From Hymenobacter rigui (GTDB lineage Bacteria > Bacteroidota > Bacteroidia > Cytophagales > Hymenobacteraceae): a DNA stretch of 64,000 bases. Below are positions 34,601 to 42,996 of this stretch, in pieces. The position numbers and the translations under genes were made by a program. The stretch spans positions 744,001 through 808,000 of the forward strand of contig NZ_RWIT01000001.1 of the NCBI RefSeq assembly GCF_003944715.1. The letters run 5' to 3'. The notes below the pieces were generated by a model that saw only the letters and a list, made by a program, of their open reading frames with translations, had not been told where the DNA came from and did no database searches. The number at the start of each line of letters is the position of its first letter. Position 1 is the stretch's first letter.

Positions 34601-35244
34601 AAAAGACGGCCCAGCTGTCCAGCGGCAGTTCCTGCTGTTATCAAAGCACCTCGCCCAGCCAAGGCCGTCAACCGCGCCGGGGTTGGCGAGAAGCTCACGT
34701 GGGCATCCGTCAGCCGCCACAGGCCCAGACCGGTGGTACCAATCCAGTAAGTGCCTTCGGCGTCGCGCAACACCTGGCTGATAATGGCATTGGGGGGCAG
34801 GGCGGGGCGGAACCGGTGGCGGAACCGGCCGATGGCGGCCGTATCGGGGGTGGGCAAGCCTTTTATCCGAACCTGTTTGCCATCGGCGGCGGTGGCGCGC
34901 CGAAAGCGGCGGCCTTGGCTGATGGATACGCGGCCCTGGTAATGCTTTACCCACAGTTGGCCGTTCCGCGGATGCACGTATAGCCCGGTTACGAAGTCTT
35001 CGGCCAGCCCTTCGTGGGTGGTGAACGTCTGGAACGTGGTGCCATCAAACCGCACCAGCCCTTCGGCGGTGCCAATCCAGAGGTAGCCAGAGTTATCCTG
35101 GGCCAGGGCGTAAATAAATGGCTGCGGCAACCCTTCGGCGGCCCCGAACTGCTTCAGGAACTGCCGTTGGGGCAGGCGCTGAGCAGTGGCGAGGTGCGCA
35201 AACAGGCAGAAAAGGAGCAGCAGACGGTGTATCACAATGGGCAA
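31693..35244 (-). CDS. Hybrid sensor histidine kinase with propeller sensor, REC and HPt
   Basis: An 1183-residue membrane sensor. After a signal peptide it has repeated two-component propeller blades in the periplasm (AQDNSGYLWIGTAEGLVRFD is one), then a Y_Y_Y-like domain (about 500-585) and one membrane helix (about 590-610). In the cytosol are a coiled coil, HisKA with phospho-His in MSHEIRTPMNA (about 674), an ATPase domain ending in GTGLGLSIA, a receiver (Asp in LLDVQMPEMDG, about 964), and an HPt with His in AHRLKGQ (about 1121). This is the hybrid architecture common for polysaccharide sensing in Bacteroidota. The start is TTG 35244, or GTG 35235. Confidence 0.93.
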   Translation of the reverse strand: MPIVIHRLLLLFCLFAHLATAQRLPQRQFLKQFGAAEGLPQPFIYALAQDNSGYLWIGTAEGLVRFDGTTFQTFTTHEGLAEDFVTGLYVHPRNGQLWVKHYQGRVSISQGRRFRRATAADGKQVRIKGLPTPDTAAIGRFRHRFRPALPPNAIISQVLRDAEGTYWIGTTGLGLWRLTDAHVSFSPTPARLTALAGRGALITAGTAAGQLGRLLPTPDGLTLRFQPERQSGSVTALLPVSAWSLAGTDGKGVHPFVSVTTDIDAPNLADLPTDLHVTALVLDKSNDTLSPGNRSFWVGTIGEGAFHVTGRQVRHYTTANGLLQNDVYAILPDRQGRVWFATDGTGLAVLENGRFRVHRLVPGGVDATALAQDAAGRVWIGTEGDGLFCYEQGRFRQFTTHNSGLASNYCYGLQPTPTGLVVQHRNGLSLGQGTQFTPISTPNNPIIRDLLPNAAALLPPSDSAVLLASRTGLVQVRLAVPRRIATPVTLTGAEVDGVRQPAGPLPELSAQPHHVTWFFRVASLAPAGTWQYQYRLRGFLNTWSRPTATGEADFPRLDAGRYVLEVRARRGAEGQWSAPVATRFSIATPFWRTWWFAALVLLGAAGLAYAFAQARTATLRRQKLQLETTVRERTAELRHQKAEIEQINADLVVARDAAEASRRAKAQFLANMSHEIRTPMNAVIGLTHLLRNTPVSPEQGEYLQAIQSSSQNLLVIINDILDSSKIEAGKLTLEQAPFRLPELVERVARMFQFATEAKGLHLRTEVAPNVPAAILGDAVRLNQVLVNLVGNAVKFTTTGGVTIRLMLQPSTSEMPEMLRFGIQDTGIGIPAEKLDTIFEDFSQANTSTTRQFGGTGLGLSIARNLVQLHGGRLWVESREGVGSTFWFEIPSHPVDAVAVRAEATGPLAPFEPALRVLVAEDNDLNQLVARKTLEAWNVEVTIAANGRLAVEAARQQLFDAVLLDVQMPEMDGYEAARQLRSLFPDAMALPLIGLTASALPEDRALAMEAGMNDTLAKPFDPAVLYARLAYFTGRTLPPETPRPTGATLLNPTMAPESTSFSPSLHVQTDPLLQPDWSLLEELAGGNEAFVQQIVRTFLAQAPPLVEQLQQLAGSELSQTAHRLKGQVAYFGLNVLTEQLEYIEQQARATATADSLTEASEHIHRQLLIIYPMLEQRLSAAEHK

Positions 35245-35315
35245 GATACAGGCCGGCAGTGCAGCCTGGGCTATTTCTCGGCGGACGCGGGCGTTTTGGC
35301 GTTAAGCTTGGTATT

Positions 35316-35417
35316 TTTTCGCGCAGGGTCTCGCAGTGGGGGGCGCAGGGTTTCGCGGTGGTAGTTGAACGACCCTGCGAAACCCTGCGCCCCCCACTGC
35401 GAGACCCTGCGCGAAAA
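35316..35417. repeat. 41-bp perfect inverted repeat
   Basis: Arms 35316-35356 (begin TTTTCGCGCAGGGTCTCGCA) and 35377-35417 are perfectly complementary across a 20-base loop. Each arm contains the word CGCAGGGT twice. It lies in the gap between the OmpA-family gene's 3' end and the start of the kinase gene, and would form a very strong hairpin in either transcript. Confidence 0.9.
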
Positions 35418-35424
35418 CCAGCTA

Positions 35425-37467
35425 TTACTTGCCCGTCACCTTGAACTCCGTCCGGCGGTTGAGCTGGCGGCCGGCTTTGGAAGCGTTAGAGGCCACCGGC
35501 TGGGTGTCGCCGTAGCCGGCAAAGGTCAGGCGGGCTTTGTCGATGCCTTTGGCCACGAGGTAATCCACCACGGCTTTGGCGCGGCGCTGCGAGAGGTCCT
35601 TGTTGTATTCGGCTTTGCCCACATTGTCGGTGTGGCCCGAAATTTCGAGGCGCAGGGTGGGGGTTTCGGTCAGCAGCTTTTGCAGGCGCTCCAGCTCGTT
35701 AGTGCTTTCCTTGCGCAGCGTGGCCTTATCGAAGTCGAAGAAGATGTTGTTGAGCACCACCTTCACGCCCACGTCCAACTTCTTAAGGGCAATGTCCTTC
35801 ACCACTTCCGAATACGCCGCCCCGGCCGGCAAATCGAAGTTTTCGGAGTGGAACAGGTAGCCGTCTTTGCGCACCACAATGCCGTAGTTCACGCCCGAAG
35901 GCAACGACACCAGGTAGCGGCCCGACTGCCCGTTGCTCTGGAAGGAGGCAATGGTCTGGTTCAGGGAGTTGTCCACCACATCAATGGTAGCCTCGATGGG
36001 CTGCTTGCTGGCTTCATCCGTCACAATACCTTTCAGAATAGTTACTTGGGCGGCCACAATGGCTACCGGTGGGGCCAGCAGGGTTTCCTTCACCGGCTGC
36101 ACGCGCGAGGCCAGCAGCTGGTCTTCCTGGCTGAGCACAGGTGGCTTTTCGGGGCCCAGAAAGGTAATTTGGTAGATGTCCTTGGAACCCAGCCCGTCTT
36201 CCCGGAACGAGGAGTAGTACCCGTGGCGGCCCGAGGCCGAAATCACGAAGAACACGTCGTCGTCGGGGGTGTTGATGGGCCAGCCCAGGTTTTCCGGGGA
36301 GCTCCACTTGCCGTTTTCGAACACCGATTTAAAGATGTCGTAGCCGCCCATGGAGTTGTGACCCTCCGAGGAGAAGTACATCGTCTTGCCATCGGGATGC
36401 AGGAACACGCCTTCCTCGCCGTAGGGCGTGTTGATGACGGAGCCCAGGTTCTGGGCCGGGCCGCGGCCTTCCATCTCCACTTTGTAGATGTCGCGCCCGC
36501 CCAGGCCGCCTTCCTTATCGGTCACGAAGTACAGGCTGCGCCCGTCCGGCGTGTAGGCAGCCGACGACTCGTGGTACTTGCTGTTGATGCGGGAGCCCAA
36601 TTTTTGAGGTTTGCGCCACTCGGCCCCGCGCAAGTTGGCCTCGTGCAGGTCGCCGCCGTTGTCTTCCATGTACACCAGCAGGCGCTGGCCGTCGGGCGAG
36701 AGGCCCACGGTGGCATCGTGGCCCTCGGTGTTCACGCCCTCGCCCAGGTTGCGGGCATCCACCCAGCTGCCCTTGGCGGTGCGGGTGCTGGTGTAAATGT
36801 CCTCCATGAAGCCGCCGGTTTCGGGGTCCTTCAGGTCGCCGGTGCCGCCCGGCCGGCGCGAGGTAAATAGGATAACGGCCTCATCGGCAGTGATTACGGG
36901 GCCGTACTCGGGATAGGGCGAGTTCACGCCCGGCCCGGCGTTATCGATAAACACCCGGGTGGGCCTGGCGGCCAGCTTGCGGCCGTTTTCGCACTCCCGG
37001 ATTTTCTTCTGGATGTCCTGGGTGAAGGCGGTCGTGTTCTTGGTACCGCTGGCGGGGGTAGCGCGCTTGTACTCGGCAATGGCTTCGTCCCACTTCCCGT
37101 TCAGATGGAGGCCCCGGCCCAGCGCGTAATGGATGCGCGGGTCCACGTCGGGGTTGAGCTGATAGGCTTTCTGCAGATACTCCAGCGCCCGGGGCTTGAA
37201 GCCGGAGTGCAGGTAACTGTCGCCGATTTTGTAGTTGAGCTGGGCGTTGTTGGGGTTGAACTTCTGGGCCGACAGGTAGTGCGGTAGCGCCTGCTCGTAG
37301 CGGGCCGGGTCGGAGTCGTAGAATTCGTCCCCGAGCTTGATTTCCCTGAGCGCCGCTTTCAGCCCTTCTTTATCGTTGCCGAACCGGTCTTTGCTGAATT
37401 CTACATCCTGGGCCAGCAAGGTGGCCGGGGTACTCAGGAGCAGCAGGGCGAGTAGGTATTTGTGCAT
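35425..37467 (-). CDS. OmpA-family envelope protein with TPR, PD40 propeller and CarboxypepD-like domains (PorE-like)
   Basis: A 680-residue secreted protein. Order: signal peptide (MHKYLLALLLLSTPATLLAQ), TPR repeats (about 40-140, 'YEQALPHYLSAQKFNPNNAQ'), a PD40/WD40 propeller (about 175-430, 'DGRSLYFVTDKEGGLGGRDI', 'DGKTMYFSSEGHNSMGGYDI'), a carboxypeptidase-regulatory fold (about 475-545), and a C-terminal OmpA domain (about 570-680, 'LRLEISGHTDNVGKAEYNKD' with 'LSQRRAKAVVDYLVAKGI'). This is the layout of PorE, an outer-membrane T9SS component, but paralogues with the same layout are common, so a T9SS role is only likely. Confidence 0.9.
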   Translation of the reverse strand: MHKYLLALLLLSTPATLLAQDVEFSKDRFGNDKEGLKAALREIKLGDEFYDSDPARYEQALPHYLSAQKFNPNNAQLNYKIGDSYLHSGFKPRALEYLQKAYQLNPDVDPRIHYALGRGLHLNGKWDEAIAEYKRATPASGTKNTTAFTQDIQKKIRECENGRKLAARPTRVFIDNAGPGVNSPYPEYGPVITADEAVILFTSRRPGGTGDLKDPETGGFMEDIYTSTRTAKGSWVDARNLGEGVNTEGHDATVGLSPDGQRLLVYMEDNGGDLHEANLRGAEWRKPQKLGSRINSKYHESSAAYTPDGRSLYFVTDKEGGLGGRDIYKVEMEGRGPAQNLGSVINTPYGEEGVFLHPDGKTMYFSSEGHNSMGGYDIFKSVFENGKWSSPENLGWPINTPDDDVFFVISASGRHGYYSSFREDGLGSKDIYQITFLGPEKPPVLSQEDQLLASRVQPVKETLLAPPVAIVAAQVTILKGIVTDEASKQPIEATIDVVDNSLNQTIASFQSNGQSGRYLVSLPSGVNYGIVVRKDGYLFHSENFDLPAGAAYSEVVKDIALKKLDVGVKVVLNNIFFDFDKATLRKESTNELERLQKLLTETPTLRLEISGHTDNVGKAEYNKDLSQRRAKAVVDYLVAKGIDKARLTFAGYGDTQPVASNASKAGRQLNRRTEFKVTGK

Positions 37468-37490
37468 GAGGATCTGATGCGTTATAAAAA

Positions 37491-37599
37491 GGCGTCATGC
37501 TGAGCGAAGCTGGAGGCGAAGTCGAAGCATCTCTACCTCTGACTAATTAATGGCAATGCAACGAAGCGGTAGAGATGCTTCGGCAAGCTCAGCATGGCG
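37491..37599. repeat. Imperfect inverted repeat, REP-like family
   Basis: Left part 37491-37537 (GGCGTCATGCTGAGCGAAGC, then GAAGCATCTCTACC) and right part 37567-37599 (GGTAGAGATGCTTCGGCAAG, then CTCAGCATGGCG) are complementary apart from an insertion in the left arm. It shares the ATGC(T)GAGCG and GAAGCATCTC words with 5058 and 19476. It lies between two minus-strand genes. Confidence 0.7.
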
Positions 37600-37618
37600 T
37601 TCTATTTTTCATTATTCC

Positions 37619-38686
37619 TTACTCCGCCGTGCCGCAGCCGGAGTTGGCGGCGTGGGTGTTACCCACTTCCAAGCCCAGCTCGGCAGCCTTGCGCCAGTCC
37701 TGGCAGGCGGCGTCGGGGTTGCGCAGCATTTCGCGGGCGTGGCCCCGGTTGAGGTAGGCCTCGGCGTACTGCGCGTTCAGGCCGATGGCCTTACTGGCGT
37801 CGGTTTCGGCTTTTTTGTAGTCTTCCAGCTTGAGGTAGGCGGCGGCGCGGTTATTCCAGGCAAAGGCGTACTGCGCGTCCAGCTCAATGGCCTTGGTGAA
37901 GTCGTCCACGGCGCCTTTGTAGTCGCCCTGCTCGTAGCGGGCGGCGCCGCGGTTGGTGTAGGCTAAGGCGTTGTCCTGCTTTTGGCGCAGGTAGTCGTTG
38001 TAATCCTGCAACGCACCTTTCAGGTCGCCGGCGCGGCGGCGGGTGGCGGCTCGGTTCAGCAGCGCCGGTAACAGCTCGGGCTGCAGCTTCAGGGCCTGGG
38101 TGTAGTCCTGAATGGCGGCGGGCAGGTTGTTGAGCTGGCGCTGGGCGCTGCCCCGGTCGTGCCAGGCGTAGGCGTAGGTGGGGTCGGCCTTAATGGCGGC
38201 GTCGAAATCAGCTTTGGCAGCCTGATAGTCGGCTTTTTCGAAACGCAGGGCTCCGCGGTAATACCAGGCGGGGGCGTAGTCGGCCTTCAGCTCGGCGGCT
38301 TTGCCGTAGTCCTGCTCGGCCTCGGCGGGCTGCTTCAGCGCTTCCCGGGCCTGGGCCCGCCCAAAGTAGGAGGTGAAGGTGTTGGGGTCGAGCTTGATGG
38401 CCTGGTCGTAGTCCTGCACGGCCGTGGGGTACTCTTTCAGCTCGTAGCGCACGGCGGCGCGGTTGTAGTAGGCCTTGGCAAAATCGGGCTTGGCGGCCAG
38501 GGCCTTATCGAAATCCTGGAGGGCGGCGCGGTAGCTTTTCTGGTTGAATTTGGCTACACCGCTGTTATAGAGTTTCTCGGCCTGCTGGGCCGGGGGCAGG
38601 GTGGAGGCCCGCACCGTATCGACCTGAGCCTGGGCCGCAGCCGTAGTCAGCAGAAGCCCAATGGTAAGGATATACGTCTGATTCAT
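37619..38686 (-). CDS. Secreted TPR protein
   Basis: A 355-residue protein with a signal peptide (MNQTYILTIGLLLTTAAAQA) and then about eight tandem TPR units of 34 residues, covering nearly all of it ('FNQKSYRAALQDFDKALAAK', 'DYQAAKADFDAAIKADPTYA', 'GDYKGAVDDFTKAIELDAQY'). TPR arrays scaffold protein complexes; no catalytic domain is present. ATG 38686 is the one that starts the signal peptide; the frame is open further upstream with no similarity. It ends in a Cys near the C-terminus (NSGCGTAE). Confidence 0.88.
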   Translation of the reverse strand: MNQTYILTIGLLLTTAAAQAQVDTVRASTLPPAQQAEKLYNSGVAKFNQKSYRAALQDFDKALAAKPDFAKAYYNRAAVRYELKEYPTAVQDYDQAIKLDPNTFTSYFGRAQAREALKQPAEAEQDYGKAAELKADYAPAWYYRGALRFEKADYQAAKADFDAAIKADPTYAYAWHDRGSAQRQLNNLPAAIQDYTQALKLQPELLPALLNRAATRRRAGDLKGALQDYNDYLRQKQDNALAYTNRGAARYEQGDYKGAVDDFTKAIELDAQYAFAWNNRAAAYLKLEDYKKAETDASKAIGLNAQYAEAYLNRGHAREMLRNPDAACQDWRKAAELGLEVGNTHAANSGCGTAE

Positions 38687-38822
38687 GCTGTCCCGCCCGT
38701 TATAGAGGCGCGGGGTAAATGTAATTTTATTTACGGAATAGGCGGTAAGTGAATCAGTTAAATGTATTTGCATTGAATTTTGGCAAGATGAAATAGTAGC
38801 CCGCAATCCTATTTCTGCCCTA

Positions 38823-39116
38823 TTAATCCGGTAGCTGATTCCGGACCATTTCTTCCCATTCGCGGCGCAGGGAGCCATTGAAAACCGGCCGATTGGCCCG
38901 CCGATACCAGTAAGCGGCATTACCCGCGTCGCCTTCCTGCCGGTGCAGAAACGCATGCAGCCAGTTATGCGGGGCATCGTGCTCATTGTCCTGGGCAATG
39001 GTGTGGGCGCGGTGCCATTCGTCGCGGCCGGCATACCATAGGGCTTCCAGAATGGGCGAGAGGCCGGCAGGTGGCTCAGGTTGGGTCTGGGAGGTGAGAA
39101 AATCGGCGTATTTCAT
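38823..39116 (-). CDS. Small hypothetical protein, helical
   Basis: A 97-residue soluble protein with no signal peptide. It carries 'ILEALWYAGRDEWHRAHTIA' and 'DAPHNWLHAFLHRQEGDAGN', with 'AAYWYRRANRPVF' following. The pattern of paired helices with Trp, His and Arg resembles a widespread small Bacteroidota protein family of unknown role. ATG 39116 (MKYADFLT) is chosen over the longer frame. Confidence 0.75.
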   Translation of the reverse strand: MKYADFLTSQTQPEPPAGLSPILEALWYAGRDEWHRAHTIAQDNEHDAPHNWLHAFLHRQEGDAGNAAYWYRRANRPVFNGSLRREWEEMVRNQLPD

Positions 39117-39225
39117 ATTCGGACTCGGAAAAGCAGCTGCAGAAGAAAAATACCAGCGTGCGGTAAACTTCCGTTGGCTGGCCGCAGTTCTATACGCCAA
39201 CTGTGGCAGTGCGGCCGCAGTTGCG

Positions 39226-39233
39226 TAATTTTG
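39226..39233 (+). promoter_or_regulatory. Candidate -7 box for the bacilliredoxin gene
   Basis: TAATTTTG matches TAnnTTTG exactly, about 60 bases before the ATG at 39292; the -33 position has only a weak TGTGG. Confidence 0.4.
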
Positions 39234-39291
39234 TACGGCCGTTGGGTAATTCGCCCCGGCAGAAGTTCATCTTAAAGCCTAGCTTTCACCT

Positions 39292-39714
39292 ATGGCCACG
39301 TATCCCGAATACATGGTAGCTCCCATTCGCCAGGACCTCGTTGAGGCCGGCTTCGAGCAACTGATGACCCCCGAGGAGGTTGATACCGCCCTCAACGACC
39401 AGAGCGGAACCGTGCTGGTAGCCGTTAACTCGGTATGTGGCTGCGCCGCCGCCAAAGCCCGTCCGGCCCTGAAAATGGCCGTTTCCAGCTCCGAGAAGAA
39501 GCCTGCCAAGCTGGTAACTGTGTTTGCCGGTATGGAAACGGAAGCCGTAGCCAAAGCCCGGGAGCACATGCTGCCCTATCCGCCCAGCAGCCCCTGCATC
39601 GCCCTGTTCAAAGATGGCGAACTGGTGCACATGATTGAGCGTTACCACATCGAAGGCAACGACCTGATGCGGATTGTAAATAACCTACAAGGTGCTTTTG
39701 AAGAATATTGCTAA
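39292..39714 (+). CDS. BrxA/BrxB family bacilliredoxin
   Basis: A 140-residue thioredoxin-fold protein with the CGC active site (NSVCGCAAAKARP near residue 52), typical of bacilliredoxins (YphP/YqiW), which in Bacillus remove bacillithiol from proteins. 'YPPSSPCIALFKDGELVHMI' and 'ERYHIEGNDLMRIVNNL' are family-typical. Whether bacillithiol is made here is not shown by this window. It has its own -7 box and is followed by a hairpin terminator. Confidence 0.93.
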   Translation: MATYPEYMVAPIRQDLVEAGFEQLMTPEEVDTALNDQSGTVLVAVNSVCGCAAAKARPALKMAVSSSEKKPAKLVTVFAGMETEAVAKAREHMLPYPPSSPCIALFKDGELVHMIERYHIEGNDLMRIVNNLQGAFEEYC

Positions 39715-39745
39715 TTAATTGGCTTTTTCTGTAATTGAATCGTTT

Positions 39746-39780
39746 AACCGTCCGTAACTATTGTTACGGACGGTTTTTCG
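39746..39780 (+). terminator. Terminator after the bacilliredoxin gene
   Basis: AACCGTCCGTAAC and GTTACGGACGGTT form a perfect 13-bp stem with a 4-base loop, followed by TTTT. Confidence 0.85.
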
Positions 39781-39809
39781 TTTAGGGCGCTGAGAGCCGG
39801 TTACAGCTT

Positions 39810-40538
39810 ATGGAACTACTGATGGAATACGGGGTACAATTGCTGCCGTGGGATACGCAGTTTTTTGGGTTTCCGGTGGGCCGGCTGAAAGGCAAGCGGT
39901 TCACGGAGGCTCAGTTGCGCGAGGTTATCCGGCAGGCCCGCGAGGACGGTTGGCGGCTGGTGTACTGGTTTGCTGAGCCCACCGATGCATTATCGGCGGC
40001 CAGTGCCCAAGCCCTTGGTATTCCGCTCACCGACCGCAAAGCCCGCTTTGCCCGGGCCGTGCCGACTACACCTCCGCCCATCTCCGAGGACGTGTTCCCG
40101 ACGGATGAGCTAACGCCCCGGCTGCTGGAGCTGGCTCGCCAGAGCGGCCACCACTCCCGGTTCCGGGTTGATCCGGTCTTTCAGGCCGGCGTGTACGAGC
40201 GGCTGTATGAACACTGGATCCGGAGCAGCGTAACCGGTCAGACGGCCCGGCAGGTTCTCATCTACCAGCCCGTAACGCAGCCCAATGCGCTGGGTCTGCT
40301 CACGCTGGGCTACCAAACCACGCACGCCATTATCGGGCTGCTAGCCGTGCAGGAAGGCTACCGTAGTCAAGGTATCGGCCAGCTTCTGCTTAATGCCGCT
40401 ATGCACTACGCCCACGCCTGGCAACTCCCCGAAATTCAGGTAACCACCCAACTCGATAACGAAGGGGCCTGTCGTTTCTACGAGCGGGAAGGCTTCGAAC
40501 GCATCCACGAAGAGCATGTATACCACCTCTGGTTATAG
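39810..40538 (+). CDS. GNAT family N-acetyltransferase
   Basis: A 242-residue acetyltransferase. The acetyl-CoA loop is 'VQEGYRSQGIGQLLLNAA' near residue 185, followed by 'VTTQLDNEGACRFYEREGFE' with the typical Tyr. The N-terminus 'LLPWDTQFFGFPVGRLKG' resembles the WecD subgroup that acetylates dTDP-sugars, but the acceptor is not known. The stop codon is the first part of a large palindrome shared with recQ. Confidence 0.85.
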   Translation: MELLMEYGVQLLPWDTQFFGFPVGRLKGKRFTEAQLREVIRQAREDGWRLVYWFAEPTDALSAASAQALGIPLTDRKARFARAVPTTPPPISEDVFPTDELTPRLLELARQSGHHSRFRVDPVFQAGVYERLYEHWIRSSVTGQTARQVLIYQPVTQPNALGLLTLGYQTTHAIIGLLAVQEGYRSQGIGQLLLNAAMHYAHAWQLPEIQVTTQLDNEGACRFYEREGFERIHEEHVYHLWL

Positions 40539-40616
40539 AGCTGAATGATGAGAGCTGGGTTATGAATTGGTTGATCGAATAACCAATTCATAACCCAGCT
40601 CTCATCATTCAGCTCT
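40537..40616. terminator. 36-bp perfect inverted repeat between convergent genes
   Basis: Arms 40537-40572 (begin AGAGCTGAATGATGAGAGCT) and 40581-40616 pair perfectly around an 8-base loop. The left arm overlaps the acetyltransferase stop codon, and the right arm ends 7 bases before the recQ stop. A bidirectional terminator is likely; its length is well beyond what termination needs. Confidence 0.85.
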
Positions 40617-40623
40617 CAATAAC

Positions 40624-42828
40624 TTAGTTAGCTACTTCGCTCAGGAATTTGATGCGCATCAGGCGCAGGTCCTCCTCGGTGTAGTCGTCGGTGCCTAGTT
40701 CTTTGAGTGCCACAGCAATGTTGTCGGTCTGGGCCGTCATGAAGTAATCGTAGATTTCGTCCTGCCGCTCCTCGTCCAGCACCCCGTTGATGTAGTAATC
40801 AAGGTTGAGCTTGGTGCCGGAGTAGCAGATGTGCTCGATTTCCTCCATCAGCTCCCGCATGTCAATGCCCTTGGAGGAAGCAATTTCCTCCAAGTCCATC
40901 TTCTTGTCGATCTGCTGGATGATGTAAATCTTGATTTTCGACTTGTTGACGGCCGATTTCACCACCACGTCGGCGGCCGTCATAATGTCGTTGTCCTCCA
41001 CGTACTTCTTGATCAGGTCCAGGAAAGGCGCGCCGAACTTCTGCGCCTTGCCCTGACCCACACCCGATACGTGCGACAAGTCCTCCATCTTGGTGGGGAA
41101 CGTTGTGGCCATTTCCTTCAGGCTGGGGTCCTGAAACAGCACGTAGGGCGGGAGGTTCTTTTGCTGCGCCACCTTCTTGCGGAGCGCCTTCAGCATTTCA
41201 AACAGGGCCTCATCGTGGCCGGCTGCCTGCTGCACTTCTTCCTGTTCCTGTTCTTCTTTCACCTCTTCCTCGTAGTTATGGTCCTTGGTGAGCTTGATTG
41301 AATGCGGATTCTCAATGAAATCAATGCCTTTGGGCGTGATTTTCACCACCCCGAAGTTTTCAATATCTTTTTCCAGGAAGCCATTCAGCAGGCTTTGGCG
41401 GAGCAGGGAATGCCAGAACTGCGCGTCGTGCGCTTTGCCTTGGCCGTACACCGGCAGCTTGTCGTGGCCGTAGCTTTCCACGTGGGGGTTGTTCATTCCC
41501 ATCAGCACGGTGCCGATGTGGTCGAGGCCGAACCGCTCGTCAGTCTGCACCACGGCTTTCAAGGCCATCAGCACCTCGTTTTTCGCCTCAAACCGCTCCT
41601 TGGGGTGCTTGCAGTTGTCGCAGAAGCCGCAGTCCCGCTCAAAATGTTCGCCGAAGTAGTGCAGCAGCTGCTTGCGCCGGCACACGGCCGAATCGGCGTA
41701 GTTGGCCATTTCCTGCAGCAGTAGCTTGGAGTTGTCGCGCTCCGTTACGGGCTTATCCTTGTTGAACTTCTCCAGCTTCACGATGTCGTCGTAGCTGTAG
41801 AACATCAGGCAGTCGCCTTCCAAGCCGTCGCGTCCGCCGCGGCCAGTTTCCTGGTAGTAGCCCTCAATACTTTTGGGGGTATCGAAGTGAATCACAAAGC
41901 GTACGTCGGGCTTATCGATGCCCATGCCGAAGGCAATGGTGGCCACAATCACGTCGCACTCCTCGTTCAGGAAGGCATCTTGGTTAGCCATGCGCACGTG
42001 CGGGTCGAGGCCGGCGTGGTAGGGCAGGGCCCGCACGTCGTTCACCTTCAGCAGCTCGGCAATTTCCTCCACCTTCTTGCGGCTCAGGCAGTACACAATG
42101 CCGGCCAGGCCCTTACGCTGCTTCACGTACTGAATCAGCTGCTTTTTGGTGTTGTGCTTGGGCCGTACCTCGTAGTACAGGTTGGTGCGGTTGAAGGAGG
42201 TCTTGAACACGGAGGCCTCATCCATCTGGAGGTTTTTCTGGATGTCCTGCTGCACTTTGGGCGTAGCCGTGGCCGTGAGGGCAATAATGGGCACCTGCAC
42301 GCCCAGTCCGTCGATGATGCTGCGGATTTTGCGGTACTCCGGCCGGAAGTCATGGCCCCACTCCGAAATGCAGTGCGCCTCATCAATAGCCACGAAGCTG
42401 ATGGTGGCCTTGTTCAGAAACTCGATGGTTTCGTCCTTGGTCAGGCTTTCGGGAGCCACGTACAGCAGCTTCACCTCGCCGCTGATAACGTCTTTCTTCA
42501 CCCGGTTCATCTCCGATTTCGACAGGGTCGAGTTCAGAAACTGGGCATTTACCCCGAAGGCGTTGAGCTGGTCGACCTGATTTTTCATCAGGGCAATGAG
42601 GGGCGAAATAACGATGGCCGTGCCGGGCAATACGAGGGCGGGGAGTTGGTAGCACAGGCTCTTACCGGCCCCGGTGGGCATGATAACGAAGGTATTGTTG
42701 CCGGCAATGACGTTCTGGATGATGTCTTCCTGCACGCCGCGGAACTGACCGTACCCAAAAACTTCCTTTAACTTGCCTTTCAAATCAGCCTCTCGCTGCA
42801 CTTGTTGTTTCACGGCTGGCATGGACAT
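40624..42828 (-). CDS. recQ: ATP-dependent DNA helicase RecQ
   Basis: A 734-residue RecQ helicase for repair and recombination. '[20 protein letters not shown]' and the Walker [15 protein letters not shown] open the helicase core; DEAH is in '[19 protein letters not shown]', and the motif VI arginine is in '[12 protein letters not shown]'. A zinc-binding cysteine set (CRRKQLL, CGFCDNC) follows near residue 395. The HRDC-like domain near 540-620 ('[18 protein letters not shown]') and a helical C-terminus complete it. The start is ATG 42828 or ATG 42822; a GTG at 42834 is less likely. Confidence 0.96.
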   Translation of the reverse strand: MSMPAVKQQVQREADLKGKLKEVFGYGQFRGVQEDIIQNVIAGNNTFVIMPTGAGKSLCYQLPALVLPGTAIVISPLIALMKNQVDQLNAFGVNAQFLNSTLSKSEMNRVKKDVISGEVKLLYVAPESLTKDETIEFLNKATISFVAIDEAHCISEWGHDFRPEYRKIRSIIDGLGVQVPIIALTATATPKVQQDIQKNLQMDEASVFKTSFNRTNLYYEVRPKHNTKKQLIQYVKQRKGLAGIVYCLSRKKVEEIAELLKVNDVRALPYHAGLDPHVRMANQDAFLNEECDVIVATIAFGMGIDKPDVRFVIHFDTPKSIEGYYQETGRGGRDGLEGDCLMFYSYDDIVKLEKFNKDKPVTERDNSKLLLQEMANYADSAVCRRKQLLHYFGEHFERDCGFCDNCKHPKERFEAKNEVLMALKAVVQTDERFGLDHIGTVLMGMNNPHVESYGHDKLPVYGQGKAHDAQFWHSLLRQSLLNGFLEKDIENFGVVKITPKGIDFIENPHSIKLTKDHNYEEEVKEEQEQEEVQQAAGHDEALFEMLKALRKKVAQQKNLPPYVLFQDPSLKEMATTFPTKMEDLSHVSGVGQGKAQKFGAPFLDLIKKYVEDNDIMTAADVVVKSAVNKSKIKIYIIQQIDKKMDLEEIASSKGIDMRELMEEIEHICYSGTKLNLDYYINGVLDEERQDEIYDYFMTAQTDNIAVALKELGTDDYTEEDLRLMRIKFLSEVAN

Positions 42829-42996
42829 CCTCACTTACTCAGTTGGTTGGCAGATTGGCGTGGCAGCACAACAGTGTTGCTTCTTACAATCTAGGGATTT
42901 TAGGAATTCGGTACTAAGGAGTTAAGTGAAAGAATTCGGTCTTACCCAAATTTTGCCGCTACGGTCCAGCTCCCGAAATACAATATCAAATTTAGA

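Noticed and set aside
35365..36870. A 501-codon plus-strand open frame
   Set aside because: It is antisense to the clearly recognisable OmpA-family gene; long antisense frames arise from the high-GC codon pattern.
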